From NCBI RefSeq assembly GCF_001997295.1, contig NZ_CP019605.1, forward strand, positions 2,480,001-2,544,000: 64,000 nt of DNA, in the 5' to 3' direction. How positions within the stretch are numbered: position 1 is the stretch's first letter; each line of letters starts with the position of its first letter. Below, piece after piece: positions 24,257-32,238 of the stretch. This DNA is from Tessaracoccus flavus (GTDB lineage: Bacteria; Actinomycetota; Actinomycetes; Propionibacteriales; Propionibacteriaceae). Both the position numbers and the translations under genes were made by a program. The notes under the pieces were generated by a model. It saw only the letters and a list, made by a program, of their open reading frames with translations. It had not been told where the DNA came from and made no database searches.

Positions 24257-25105
24257 ATGAGACCGCTCCAGAAGCTCATCGTCCAAGAGTTCGGCGTCAA
24301 GCCGGAGATTGACCCCGCAGAGGAGGTTGAGGCCCGCATCCAGTTCCTCGCGGACTACCTCACGGCGACGGGAACCGCCGGATACGTGCTGGGGATCTCC
24401 GGCGGGCTGGACTCGACCCTGGCGGGTCGCCTCGCCCAATCCGCCGTCGAACGGGTACGGCAGGAGGGGCGCGAGGCCACCTTCGTCGCCATACGTCTGC
24501 CCTATCGCATCCAGCACGACGAGGCGGACGCCGTAGAGGCGATGGACTTCGTTGCCGCCGACCGTGAGGTGACGTTCAACATCGGCGACGCCGTCGACGC
24601 GTTCGAGTCGGAGTATTCGGCCTCGGTCGGACGTGAGATCAGCGACTTCAACAAGGGCAACGTCAAGGCGCGCCTCCGCATGGTGGCGCAGTACGCGGTG
24701 GCCGGAGACAACCGGATGCTGGTGATCGGGACCGATCACGGTGCCGAGTCAGTGATGGGATTCTTCACCAAGTTCGGCGACGGCGGCGCCGACATCCTGC
24801 CGTTGTTCGGACTCAACAAGAGGCAGAACCGCCACCTGCTGCGCCACCTCGGCGCCCCGGAGAGGATATGGGCCAAAGTCCCGACCGCCGACCTCCTGGA
24901 CGATAAGGCGGGGCAGCCCGACGAGGTGGAGCTCGGCATCTCGTACGACCACATCGACGACTATCTCGAGGGCCGGGAGGTGCCGGACGCGGCGGCCGAG
25001 CGGATCGAGCAGGTCTGGTGGCGCAGTCGGCACAAGCGGACCGTCCCCGTGACGATCACCGACGGTTGGTGGCGCGAGCAGTATCCGGGAGGCGACCGTG
25101 GGTGA
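24257..25105 (+). CDS. nadE: NH3-dependent NAD+ synthetase
   Basis: 282 residues. The PP-loop is GISGGLDSTLAGR (Ser48-Ser53). The deamido-NAD and ATP site segments follow: VKARLRMVAQYAVAGDNRMLVIGTDHGAESVMGFFTKFGDGGADILPLFGLNKRQ and KVPTADLLD with DEVELGISYDHIDDYLEG. It amidates nicotinate adenine dinucleotide in the last step of NAD synthesis. It lacks a glutaminase domain, so ammonia is the donor. Its stop overlaps by 8 bp the start of a truncated cysteine-hydrolase gene. Confidence 0.95.
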   Translation: MRPLQKLIVQEFGVKPEIDPAEEVEARIQFLADYLTATGTAGYVLGISGGLDSTLAGRLAQSAVERVRQEGREATFVAIRLPYRIQHDEADAVEAMDFVAADREVTFNIGDAVDAFESEYSASVGREISDFNKGNVKARLRMVAQYAVAGDNRMLVIGTDHGAESVMGFFTKFGDGGADILPLFGLNKRQNRHLLRHLGAPERIWAKVPTADLLDDKAGQPDEVELGISYDHIDDYLEGREVPDAAAERIEQVWWRSRHKRTVPVTITDGWWREQYPGGDRG

Positions 25106-25181
25106 ACGTGCGCTCGTCGTCATCGACACGCAGAACAGCAGCGAGCTCTACGAGCAGCCCGCCGTCCCCACCGCTCCCTGA
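25098..25181 (+). pseudogene. Truncated isochorismatase/nicotinamidase-like gene remnant
   Basis: A GTG at 25098, overlapping the 3' end of nadE by 8 bp, opens VGERALVVIDTQNS, the hallmark N terminus of cysteine hydrolases (isochorismatase/nicotinamidase), including the catalytic Asp. After about 14 residues the sequence turns into the 50-bp tandem repeat (SELYEQPAVPTAP) and stops within 28 codons. The catalytic Lys and Cys regions are missing and not seen further downstream. The most likely reading is a nadE-linked nicotinamidase lost by repeat insertion or deletion. Confidence 0.5.
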
Positions 25182-25378
25182 GCAGGGCCAGCGAGCTCTA
25201 CGAGCAGCCCGCCGTCCCCACCGCTCCCTGAGCAGGGCCAGCGAGCTCTGCGAGCAGCCCGCCGTCCCCACCGCTCCCTGAGCAGGGCCAGCGAGCTCTG
25301 CGAGCAGCCCGCCCGTCGAAGGGTCGTAGCCTCCAACCCTTCGACAAGCTCAGGGACCTTGCGTCGACAAGCTCAGGT
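25139..25378. repeat. 50-bp tandem repeat (about 3.5 copies) plus CTTCGACAAGCTCAGG arms
   Basis: Units begin at 25139, 25189 and 25239, with a partial fourth from 25289; each contains CCGCTCCCTGAGCAGGGC. They are followed by GTCGAAGGGTCG and the opposite-facing CAACCCTTCGACAAGCTCAGGG, then a short extra GTCGACAAGCTCAGG. This is the window's largest recurring repeat family and fills most of the 346-bp gap between nadE and the ABC ATPase gene; no intact gene is seen in it. Confidence 0.85.
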
Positions 25379-25451
25379 GTCATGGGACAGGTTCTGCCAG
25401 CCTGCCGTCGTCGCGTTACGGGACTGGCCCCGTCGGAGTCCCCCGGCGCTT

Positions 25452-26273
25452 ATGCTCGAACGCGTGATTGAGTTCGACAGCGTCTCCAAGGTCTATCCGG
25501 ACGGCACCGTCGCGGTCGACAACTTCTCGCTGACCATCCCCTCCCACACGACGATGGTGCTGCTGGGCTCCTCCGGGTGCGGCAAGACCACCCTCATGCG
25601 GATGGTCAACCGGATGGTGGACCCCACGTCCGGTCAGGTCCGCATCGACGGCGATGACGTGCTCTCCCGCGACCCCGTGCAGCTGCGTCGGTCGATCGGC
25701 TACGTGCTCCAGAGCGCCGGGCTGCTCCCCCACCGCACCGTCGGCGACAACGTCGCCACCGTTCCGCGTTTGCGGGGCGTTCCCCGACGCCAGGCCCTCG
25801 CCGACGCAGCGCAGCTGCTCGAGCGGGTCGGGCTCGATCCTGCCCTCGCAGCGCGATACCCAGGGCAACTGTCCGGAGGCCAGCAGCAACGGGTGGGCGT
25901 GGCCCGCGCCCTGGCCACCGACCCGAACATCCTCCTGATGGACGAACCGTTCGGCGCGGTGGACCCCATCGTCCGCCGCGAGCTTCAGGACGAGCTGCTC
26001 CGGCTCCAGGCTGAGCTCGGCAAGACGATCGTGTTCGTCACCCACGACGTCGACGAGGCCTTCCGGCTGGGCGATCAGGTGGCGGTGCTCAGGCCGGGCG
26101 CCGACATCGCTCAGCTCGGCACGCCCGCCGAGATCCTCGCCGAACCCGCCGATCAGTTCGTCCGCACCTTCATCGGCGCCGATCGCGCCGAGCGTCAGCT
26201 GAGCGTGGTCACCGCGCACGGGCGAACACTCGTCGTCGACGGCGACGGCAAGGCCCTGGGCGTGGTCACGTGA
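25452..26273 (+). CDS. Osmoprotectant ABC transporter ATP-binding protein (OpuCA-like)
   Basis: 273 residues from ATG 25452 (MLERVIEFDSVSKVYPDG); upstream codons are inside the repeat. The Walker A is GSSGCGKTT, signature LSGGQQQRVGVARAL, and Walker B ILLMDEPFGAVDP. VGDNVATVPRL and DEAFRLGDQVAVL match quaternary-amine transporter ATPases. It ends in GTGA overlap with the next permease. The operon order ATPase, permease, permease, lipoprotein is that of OpuC/OpuB glycine betaine, choline or carnitine importers. The C-terminal CBS region is shorter than in OpuCA. Confidence 0.9.
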   Translation: MLERVIEFDSVSKVYPDGTVAVDNFSLTIPSHTTMVLLGSSGCGKTTLMRMVNRMVDPTSGQVRIDGDDVLSRDPVQLRRSIGYVLQSAGLLPHRTVGDNVATVPRLRGVPRRQALADAAQLLERVGLDPALAARYPGQLSGGQQQRVGVARALATDPNILLMDEPFGAVDPIVRRELQDELLRLQAELGKTIVFVTHDVDEAFRLGDQVAVLRPGADIAQLGTPAEILAEPADQFVRTFIGADRAERQLSVVTAHGRTLVVDGDGKALGVVT

Positions 26274-26935
26274 CCTGGCTCACCTACAACTGGGGGTGGG
26301 CCCTCGAACTGCTGTGGGCACATCTCCTGCTCGCGGTGCCGGCGATCGTCGCGAGCGTGCTCATCTCCGTGCCGCTCGGCCGGCTCGCGCACCGCCGCCC
26401 GCGAGCGGGCGGGACCGTCCTCGGGTTCGCGAGCCTCCTGTACGCCATCCCCGCGCTGCCGCTGCTCATCGTGATCCCGGCCCTGACCGGCACGTCGATC
26501 CGTTCGTCCGCCACCATGATCATCGCGCTGACCATCTACGGAGTCGCCCTGCTCGTCCGCTCGGCTGCAGACGCCTTCTCCTCGGTCGACACGACGGTGA
26601 GCGACGCAGCCGTCGCCATCGGGCACTCTCCGCGCAGCGTGTTCTGGCGCGTCGAGCTGCCGCTTGCCGTGCCCGTGATCGTTGCGGGGACGCGCGTGGT
26701 GACCGTGTCGACGGTCGGGCTCGTCACCATCGGCGCGCTGGTCGGGGTGCCGAACCTCGGCACGCTGCTCACCGACGGCTTCCAGCGCGGCATCACCGCA
26801 GAGGTGGTCACGGGGGTCGTGCTCACCGTCGTGCTGGCCCTGGTGCTGGATGCGCTGCTGCTGGCGGTCGGGCGTGCGCTGACCCCCTGGCGACGGACAC
26901 CTGCCCGCGTGAAGCCCACGGCGGTGACGGCGTGA
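26270..26935 (+). CDS. Osmoprotectant ABC transporter permease 1
   Basis: 221 residues starting with GTG in a GTGA overlap with the ATPase gene. Multiple membrane segments and the quaternary-amine permease loop are seen (DAAVAIGHSPRSVFWRVELPLAVPVIVAGTRVVTVSTVGLVTIGALVGVPNLGTLLTDGFQRG). It resembles OpuCB/OpuCD. Its stop overlaps the GTG start of the second permease, indicating a heteromeric pair. Confidence 0.9.
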   Translation: MTWLTYNWGWALELLWAHLLLAVPAIVASVLISVPLGRLAHRRPRAGGTVLGFASLLYAIPALPLLIVIPALTGTSIRSSATMIIALTIYGVALLVRSAADAFSSVDTTVSDAAVAIGHSPRSVFWRVELPLAVPVIVAGTRVVTVSTVGLVTIGALVGVPNLGTLLTDGFQRGITAEVVTGVVLTVVLALVLDALLLAVGRALTPWRRTPARVKPTAVTA

Positions 26936-27624
26936 ACCTCTTCGCCGACGCCGCGGCGTGGCTCGCCGACCCCGCGAACTGGACCGGCCCATCCGGGCTG
27001 CCCACGCGCCTCCTGGAGCACCTGCTCATCACGGCCGCTGCGGTCTGCATCGCAGCCGCCGTGGCGATCCCCGCGGGGCTGCTGGTGGGCCACACCGGGC
27101 GCGGGGCCGGCGTCGTCGGAGCGGTGGCAGGCGGCGCGCGGGCCATCCCCTCACTCGGGCTGCTGACCTTGTTCGGGCTGTGGCTCGGCATCGGGTTGGA
27201 GGCTCCGCTGCTGACTCTCGTGGTGCTCGCGCTGCCATCGTTGTTGGCCGGCACCTATTCGGGGGTCCAGGCGATCGACTCGAGCATCCCGGCGGCGGCG
27301 CGCGCCGTCGGCCACTCACCCGCGCAGGTGCTGCTCACCGTGGAGGTGCCGCTTGCGCTGCCCGTCATCCTCGGCGGCCTCCGCGCTGCGACGCTCCAGG
27401 TGGTGGCCACGGCGACGCTGGCTGCCTACACGGCCGATTTCGGCCTCGGGCGCTACCTCTTCGCGGGGCTCAAGAGCCGCGACTACCCGCAGATGCTCGG
27501 AGGCAGCCTCGTCGTCATCGTCTTGGCGCTCGCGCTCGAGATCCTCTTCGCAGTCTTCCAGCGGATCGCCTCCCGCAAAGCCTGGCCTGGTCGGACGCAG
27601 ACAAGGGCGCTAGCCACCGGGTAG
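26932..27624 (+). CDS. Osmoprotectant ABC transporter permease 2
   Basis: 230 residues from GTG 26932 (VNLFADAAAWLADPANWTG), in GTGA overlap with permease 1. The frame is open far upstream only as a shadow. The permease loop is AARAVGHSPAQVLLTVEVPLALPVILGGLRAATLQVVATATLAAYTADFGLGRYLFAGL. It forms the second half of the OpuC-type channel, with the lipoprotein gene 9 bp downstream. Confidence 0.9.
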   Translation: MNLFADAAAWLADPANWTGPSGLPTRLLEHLLITAAAVCIAAAVAIPAGLLVGHTGRGAGVVGAVAGGARAIPSLGLLTLFGLWLGIGLEAPLLTLVVLALPSLLAGTYSGVQAIDSSIPAAARAVGHSPAQVLLTVEVPLALPVILGGLRAATLQVVATATLAAYTADFGLGRYLFAGLKSRDYPQMLGGSLVVIVLALALEILFAVFQRIASRKAWPGRTQTRALATG

Positions 27625-27633
27625 ATTCGCTCC

Positions 27634-28545
27634 ATGAGCAGACGCTTCACCCTCCCCGTTGCCCTTGTCTCCGTCCTGGCCCTGGCCAGCTGCGGCGGCG
27701 GCGATCCGCTGTCCACCAGTGAGCCCGACGGTAGTCAGCCGAGCCAGACGATCGTCGTCGGCTCCCAGGACTACTACTCCAACGAGATCATCGCCGAGGC
27801 CTACGCGCAGGCATTGGAGGCCGAGGGGTACACCGTCGACCGCCAGTTCCGGATCGGGCAGCGCGAGGCATACCTCCCCGAGATCGAGTCGGGCGCGATC
27901 GACCTCTTCCCCGAGTACACCGGGCCGCTGCTCCAGTACTGGTCGCCGGAGCCGGAGGAGCGCCTGTCCGACGAGGTCTACGAGGCGCTCGAGGGGGTCG
28001 TCCCGGACGGACTGCGTGTGCTGGACCAGTCCGAGGCGACCGACCAAGACTCCTACACCGTGACCCGCGCCTTCGCCGACGAGTGGGATCTGGAGCAGGT
28101 CAGCGACCTCGCCAACGTCGACACCCCGCTGACCCTGGGCGCGAACTCCGAGGCGGAGTCGCGGCCCAACGGCCCGCAGGGCCTGAAGGATGTCTACGGC
28201 GTCGACGCAGCGTTCACCCCGATCGAAGACGGCGGCGGCCCGCTGACCGTCAAGGCACTGAACGACGGCGACATCCAACTGGCCATCATCTACACCGCCG
28301 ACCCCACCATCCAGGAGAACGACCTGGTTTCCCTCGAGGACGACAAGGGGCTGTTCCTCGCCTCCCACGTCGTGCCACTCGCCAGCGACGACGTCGACGA
28401 CGCCGCCGCTTCCGTCATCAACGAGGTGAGCGACGCGATGAGCGCCGAGGATCTCGTCTCGCTCAACGCCCGCAGCGTGCAGGAGCAGCTACCCGCGGCC
28501 GACATCGCCCGTGACTGGCTGGCCGACGAGGGCCTCGTCGACTGA
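27634..28545 (+). CDS. Osmoprotectant ABC transporter substrate-binding lipoprotein (OpuCC-like)
   Basis: 303 residues with a lipoprotein signal (MSRRFTLPVALVSVLALASCGGG), lipobox LASC. The mature domain fits the OpuAC/ProX quaternary-amine class: QTIVVGSQDYYSNEIIAEAYAQALEAEGYTVDRQF, SGAIDLFPEYTGPLLQYW, and DGDIQLAIIYTADPTIQENDLVSLEDDKGLF. The DLFPEYTG and tyrosine-rich segments are typical of the betaine/choline aromatic box. It ends the OpuC-type operon, followed by a strong hairpin. Confidence 0.9.
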   Translation: MSRRFTLPVALVSVLALASCGGGDPLSTSEPDGSQPSQTIVVGSQDYYSNEIIAEAYAQALEAEGYTVDRQFRIGQREAYLPEIESGAIDLFPEYTGPLLQYWSPEPEERLSDEVYEALEGVVPDGLRVLDQSEATDQDSYTVTRAFADEWDLEQVSDLANVDTPLTLGANSEAESRPNGPQGLKDVYGVDAAFTPIEDGGGPLTVKALNDGDIQLAIIYTADPTIQENDLVSLEDDKGLFLASHVVPLASDDVDDAAASVINEVSDAMSAEDLVSLNARSVQEQLPAADIARDWLADEGLVD

Positions 28546-28596
28546 CGCCGCGGAGACCGAAACGCCAACAAGCAGCCGGATGAGCCGGCGACACTG

Positions 28597-28628
28597 AGCG
28601 ACGCCCGCGATATCTCGCGGGCGTCGCT
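28597..28628. terminator. Terminator hairpin after the OpuC-type operon
   Basis: A perfect 14-bp stem (AGCGACGCCCGCGA and TCGCGGGCGTCGCT) closes a 4-base TATC loop, about 50 nt after the lipoprotein stop codon. There is no U-tract, as is common in GC-rich genomes. Confidence 0.75.
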
Positions 28629-29045
28629 GATTCCCGCCGGCCTTCGCTCGGCCCGATTGGCGTCGGCACCACCCTGAGCCAGGCTGAGGCCAGCCGACGC
28701 GGGGCGCGCGATCACCCCCGCCGTCGGGCCTCTTCCCGCGCCCGGCGCCCCTTCCTGAGAGATTCTTAGCGAATTATTAGACCTCCGCCGTGGTCGCAGC
28801 GCTGACTACCACGGCCCGAGGACTCCTTTCCTGAGAAAGTGGCCGCAAATCGTCGGCTCAAGCGCCTTCAGTTTGACTCACCCTCCGCTTCTCGGGACGG
28901 TGGTATACCCCGACCTTGCGGCGCGCCCTGCGCAGATGAGTGCTCCCAGCACCCGGATTTCGCCGCGTTCTCGGTCGGGGTCGTCCGCTGGGATCGCATG
29001 ATCTCGGCCGGGCACGTCAACCCGTTTCCGGCACCAAGGAGTGAT
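28629..29045 (+). promoter_or_regulatory. Promoter/leader region upstream of proV
   Basis: The 500-bp gap between the two osmoprotectant operons holds no gene I can support. It has an AT-rich patch around 28762-28781, an inverted repeat CCGTGGT-N13-ACCACGG (28788-28814), a TTGACT at 28873-28878 and a TATACC at 28904-28909, but the last two are too far apart for a standard promoter. The proV start is marked by AAGGAG at 29036-29041. Confidence 0.35.
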
Positions 29046-30287
29046 GTGAGCGCGATCCAGGCCTCTCACGTCTACAAGATCTTCGGCCGACGCCCCGAAT
29101 CCGGCGTCACCAGACTCAACGAGGGCGCCACCCGCGACGACCTGCGCAAGCAGGGTCTCACCGCCGCCGTCATCGACGCGAGCTTCGAGGTGGAACCCGG
29201 CGAGATCTTCGTCGTCATGGGGCTGTCGGGCTCCGGCAAGTCAACCCTCATCCGCATGGTCAACGGGCTCCTTCCCATGACTGCGGGCGAGATGATCATC
29301 CACGGCAACGACCTGGGGAAGCTCAGCAAGCCGGCGCTCCGCAAGGTGCGCCGCGAGAACATCTCGATGGTCTTCCAGCACTTCGCGCTGCTCCCCCACC
29401 GCACAGTCGGTGAGAACGTCGCCTATGGCCTGAAGATCCAGGGCCTCAACCGGATCGACCGCGAGGCCAAGGCCGACGAGGCGCTCAAGATGGCGGACCT
29501 CGACGGCTGGGGCGGCTACAAGCCCGGGGAGCTCTCCGGCGGAATGCAGCAGCGCGTCGGCCTGGCCCGCGCTCTGGCGAGCGAGACCGACATCCTGCTC
29601 ATGGACGAGGCCTTCTCGGCCCTCGATCCGCTGATCCGGCGCGGCATGCAGGACCAGCTCATCGAGCTGCAGCGCAAGCTGGACAAGACCATCTTGTTCA
29701 TCACGCACGACCTCAACGAGGCCATGCGGCTCGGCGACCGCATCGCGATGATGCGCGACGGCCGGATCGAACAGATCGGCACCGCCGAGGACATCCTCAA
29801 CGATCCCGCCTCCAACTACGTCGCGCGCTTCGTCGCCGACGTCGACCGGACGCGGGTCCTCACCGCCGGCAGCATCGCGGAGCCCCCGTACGCCGTCCTC
29901 GGCAGCGACCAGGGCCCGCAGGCCGCCCACAAGCTGCTTCGTGAGCATCAGCCATCCTGGCTGCTCGTCGTCGGCCGTGACCGCACGCCGAAGGGCTTCG
30001 TCTGGGAAGAGGACGTCGCTCGGGCTGTCCGCACGGGCCAGCGAGAGCTGCCGTTCTCCGACGTCCACGAGATGCACACCGTCCAAGAGGACACCGCCAT
30101 CAACGAGCTTTTCGAGCTCTCCGCCCAGCACCGGGCCCCCCTGGTGGTCCTCGACGGGCATGAGCGCGTCGTCGGCGTCATCCCCCGCGTCACGCTGCTG
30201 GCCGCCGCGGGGCAGGCCGCGACCAGCGACGTCGAGGACGATCCCGTCCTCAACGACCAGGCTGACCTGGAAGGAATCGGCGCATGA
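29046..30287 (+). CDS. proV: Glycine betaine/proline ABC transporter ATP-binding protein
   Basis: 413 residues from GTG 29046 (VSAIQASHVYKIFGRRP), preceded by AAGGAG with 4-nt spacing; upstream in-frame codons are unlike coding sequence. ProV features: GATRDDLRKQGLTAAVIDASF, Walker A MGLSGSGKST, signature LSGGMQQRVGLARAL, Walker B ILLMDEAFSALDP, and a C-terminal tandem CBS region (about 300-400) that senses ionic strength in homologues. It overlaps proW by ATGA. It powers uptake of glycine betaine/proline betaine under osmotic stress. Confidence 0.95.
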   Translation: MSAIQASHVYKIFGRRPESGVTRLNEGATRDDLRKQGLTAAVIDASFEVEPGEIFVVMGLSGSGKSTLIRMVNGLLPMTAGEMIIHGNDLGKLSKPALRKVRRENISMVFQHFALLPHRTVGENVAYGLKIQGLNRIDREAKADEALKMADLDGWGGYKPGELSGGMQQRVGLARALASETDILLMDEAFSALDPLIRRGMQDQLIELQRKLDKTILFITHDLNEAMRLGDRIAMMRDGRIEQIGTAEDILNDPASNYVARFVADVDRTRVLTAGSIAEPPYAVLGSDQGPQAAHKLLREHQPSWLLVVGRDRTPKGFVWEEDVARAVRTGQRELPFSDVHEMHTVQEDTAINELFELSAQHRAPLVVLDGHERVVGVIPRVTLLAAAGQAATSDVEDDPVLNDQADLEGIGA

Positions 30288-31204
30288 CCCTCCTCGACAC
30301 CGGCCTTGTGCCACGCATCCCCGTCGGCCAGTGGATCGACTCAGGCATCGACTGGATCACCACCAACCTCGACGCGCTCCTCGACGTCATCAGCGACGCC
30401 GGCACCTCGGTCACCGAGGGGCTGGCCTGGCTGCTCCTGCTGCCGCACCCGCTGATCATGGTGGCCATCTTCGGGCTGCTGAGCTGGCTCGTGCGCTCCT
30501 GGAAACTTGCCGTGGGCGTGGCCATCTCGTTCCTGCTGATCATCTCGATGAACCAGTGGGAGCAGGCCATGCAGACGCTGGCGCTCGTCCTGATCGCGAC
30601 GCTCACGGCGGTGATCATCGCCGTGCCGCTGGGGATCTGGGCTGCCAGGAGCGACACGGTCAGCGCCATCCTGCGTCCGGTCCTCGACCTGATGCAGACC
30701 ATGCCGGCCTTCGTCTACCTCATCCCGGCCGTGACGTTCTTCTCCATCGGCGTCGTGCCCGGCCTCTTCTCCACCATCATCTTCGCCCTGCCCCCCGGGG
30801 TCCGGCTCACCGAACTCGGGATCCGCCAGGTCGACTCCGAGACGGTGGAGGCTGGGCAGAGCTTCGGCGCCACGGACTGGGAGATCCTGACCGGGATCCA
30901 GTTGCCCCTGGCCGTTAGAAGCATCATGGCCGGCGTCAACCAGGTCATCATGCTGGCCCTCTCCATGGCTGTCATCGCCGGCATGGTCGGGGCCGACGGC
31001 CTCGGCAAGGAGGTCGTCTCCGCGCTCGCCACCATCAACATCGCCAAGGGTGCCGAGGCAGGTCTCGCGATCGTGTTCCTCGCGATCTTCCTTGACCGCT
31101 TCACCTCGGCGCTCGGGGCCCCTGCAGACCACAGCTCTTCGCTGCTCGCGACTTGGAAGAAGAAGCGCACAGCAAAGAGCATCCACGCAGCCACCGCTGC
31201 GTGA
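30284..31204 (+). CDS. proW: Glycine betaine/proline ABC transporter permease
   Basis: 306 residues starting in an ATGA overlap with proV. Several membrane helices and the ProW loop are seen: RQVDSETVEAGQSFGATDWEILTGIQLPLAVRSIMAGVNQVIMLALSMAVIAGMVGADGLGKEVVSAL. The homodimer forms the channel with ProV. The first ProX gene starts 16 bp later. Confidence 0.95.
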   Translation: MTLLDTGLVPRIPVGQWIDSGIDWITTNLDALLDVISDAGTSVTEGLAWLLLLPHPLIMVAIFGLLSWLVRSWKLAVGVAISFLLIISMNQWEQAMQTLALVLIATLTAVIIAVPLGIWAARSDTVSAILRPVLDLMQTMPAFVYLIPAVTFFSIGVVPGLFSTIIFALPPGVRLTELGIRQVDSETVEAGQSFGATDWEILTGIQLPLAVRSIMAGVNQVIMLALSMAVIAGMVGADGLGKEVVSALATINIAKGAEAGLAIVFLAIFLDRFTSALGAPADHSSSLLATWKKKRTAKSIHAATAA

Positions 31205-31220
31205 TACCGAAAGGAACCAC

Positions 31221-32123
31221 ATGTTCACCACTGGAATTCGAAAGTTCGGCATCGCTGCTCTCGGCGTCGCCATGACCGCGACCATGGCCGCCTGCGGCAC
31301 CGACGACACGACGGAGACCGGCACCACCGGCACCGAGGACAAGGGCACCATCACGCTCGGCTTCATCCCGTCCTGGACCGACGGCCGCTCGACCGCCTAC
31401 CTGCTCGAGAACAAGCTCGAGGAGATGGGCTACGAAGTCGAGATGGAGGAGCTCAGCGAGCCCGGACCGCTCTACGCGGGCCTCGCTCAGGGCGACATCG
31501 ACATGTACCCGTCCGCCTGGCCCGAGGTCACCCACGCCTCGTTCATGGAGGAGTACTCCGACAGCATCGAGGACCTCGGCTCCTACTACGACAACGCCAA
31601 GCTGACCTGGGCCGTACCCGAGTACAGCGAGATCACCTCGATCGAGGACATCCCGGACTACGCGGACGCCCTCGACAGCCGGATCATCGGTATCGAGCCC
31701 GGCGCCGGTCTCACCAAGGCCTCGCAGGAGCAGGTCATCCCCCAGTACGGGCTGGATGACTGGGAGCTCGTCACCTCGTCGACCACCGCCATGCTCGCTG
31801 AGCTGAGCAAGGCCGTCGACAACGAGGAAGAGATCGTCGTCACGCTGTGGCGTCCCTTCTGGGCCAACAGCGAGTTCGGGATGCGCGACCTCGAAGACCC
31901 CGAGGGCGCACTCGGCGAGGCCGAAGGCCTCCACTTCCTCGCCCGCTCCGGCTTCTCCGAGGATCACCCGGAGGCCGCTGAGTGGATCAGCGAGCTTCAG
32001 CTGAATGACGAACAGTACGGCGCCCTCGAGGACACCGTCGTCAACCAGTACGAAGAAGGCCAGGAGGCCGAGGCCATCGAGGCGTGGCTCGAAGGCAACG
32101 CGGACGTCCTTCCCGCGTCCTGA
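31221..32123 (+). CDS. proX: Glycine betaine ABC transporter substrate-binding lipoprotein 1
   Basis: 300 residues from ATG 31221, preceded by GAAAGGAA. The lipobox is MAAC in MFTTGIRKFGIAALGVAMTATMAACGTDD. The mature part is an OpuAC/ProX-type protein (LGFIPSWTDGRSTAYLLENKLEEMGYEVEMEEL; GDIDMYPSAWPEVTHASFM; IVVTLWRPFWANSEFGMRDLEDP). Trp residues in PSWTDG and PSAWP are candidate parts of the betaine cage. It is followed by a hairpin and a second, closely related ProX gene. Confidence 0.92.
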   Translation: MFTTGIRKFGIAALGVAMTATMAACGTDDTTETGTTGTEDKGTITLGFIPSWTDGRSTAYLLENKLEEMGYEVEMEELSEPGPLYAGLAQGDIDMYPSAWPEVTHASFMEEYSDSIEDLGSYYDNAKLTWAVPEYSEITSIEDIPDYADALDSRIIGIEPGAGLTKASQEQVIPQYGLDDWELVTSSTTAMLAELSKAVDNEEEIVVTLWRPFWANSEFGMRDLEDPEGALGEAEGLHFLARSGFSEDHPEAAEWISELQLNDEQYGALEDTVVNQYEEGQEAEAIEAWLEGNADVLPAS

Positions 32124-32136
32124 CCCACAGACCCTC

Positions 32137-32171
32137 ACAGGGGGAGCATCGCGAAGCGTTGCTCCCCCTGT
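32137..32171. terminator. Hairpin between the two proX genes
   Basis: ACAGGGGGAGCA and TGCTCCCCCTGT form a perfect 12-bp stem with an 11-base loop, 14 nt after the first proX stop. It may act as a partial terminator or stabiliser and lower expression of the second proX. Confidence 0.7.
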
Positions 32172-32238
32172 CTGCATCCAGCGCCAGCTGGCAACGCGCG
32201 GCGACCGTCGCGTGACGCAACCGAAAGGAATCACCACC

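Noticed and set aside
25139..25288. Possible CRISPR array or coding repeat
   Set aside because: The 50-bp units are contiguous without spacers, and frames through them are the shadow of a repeat.
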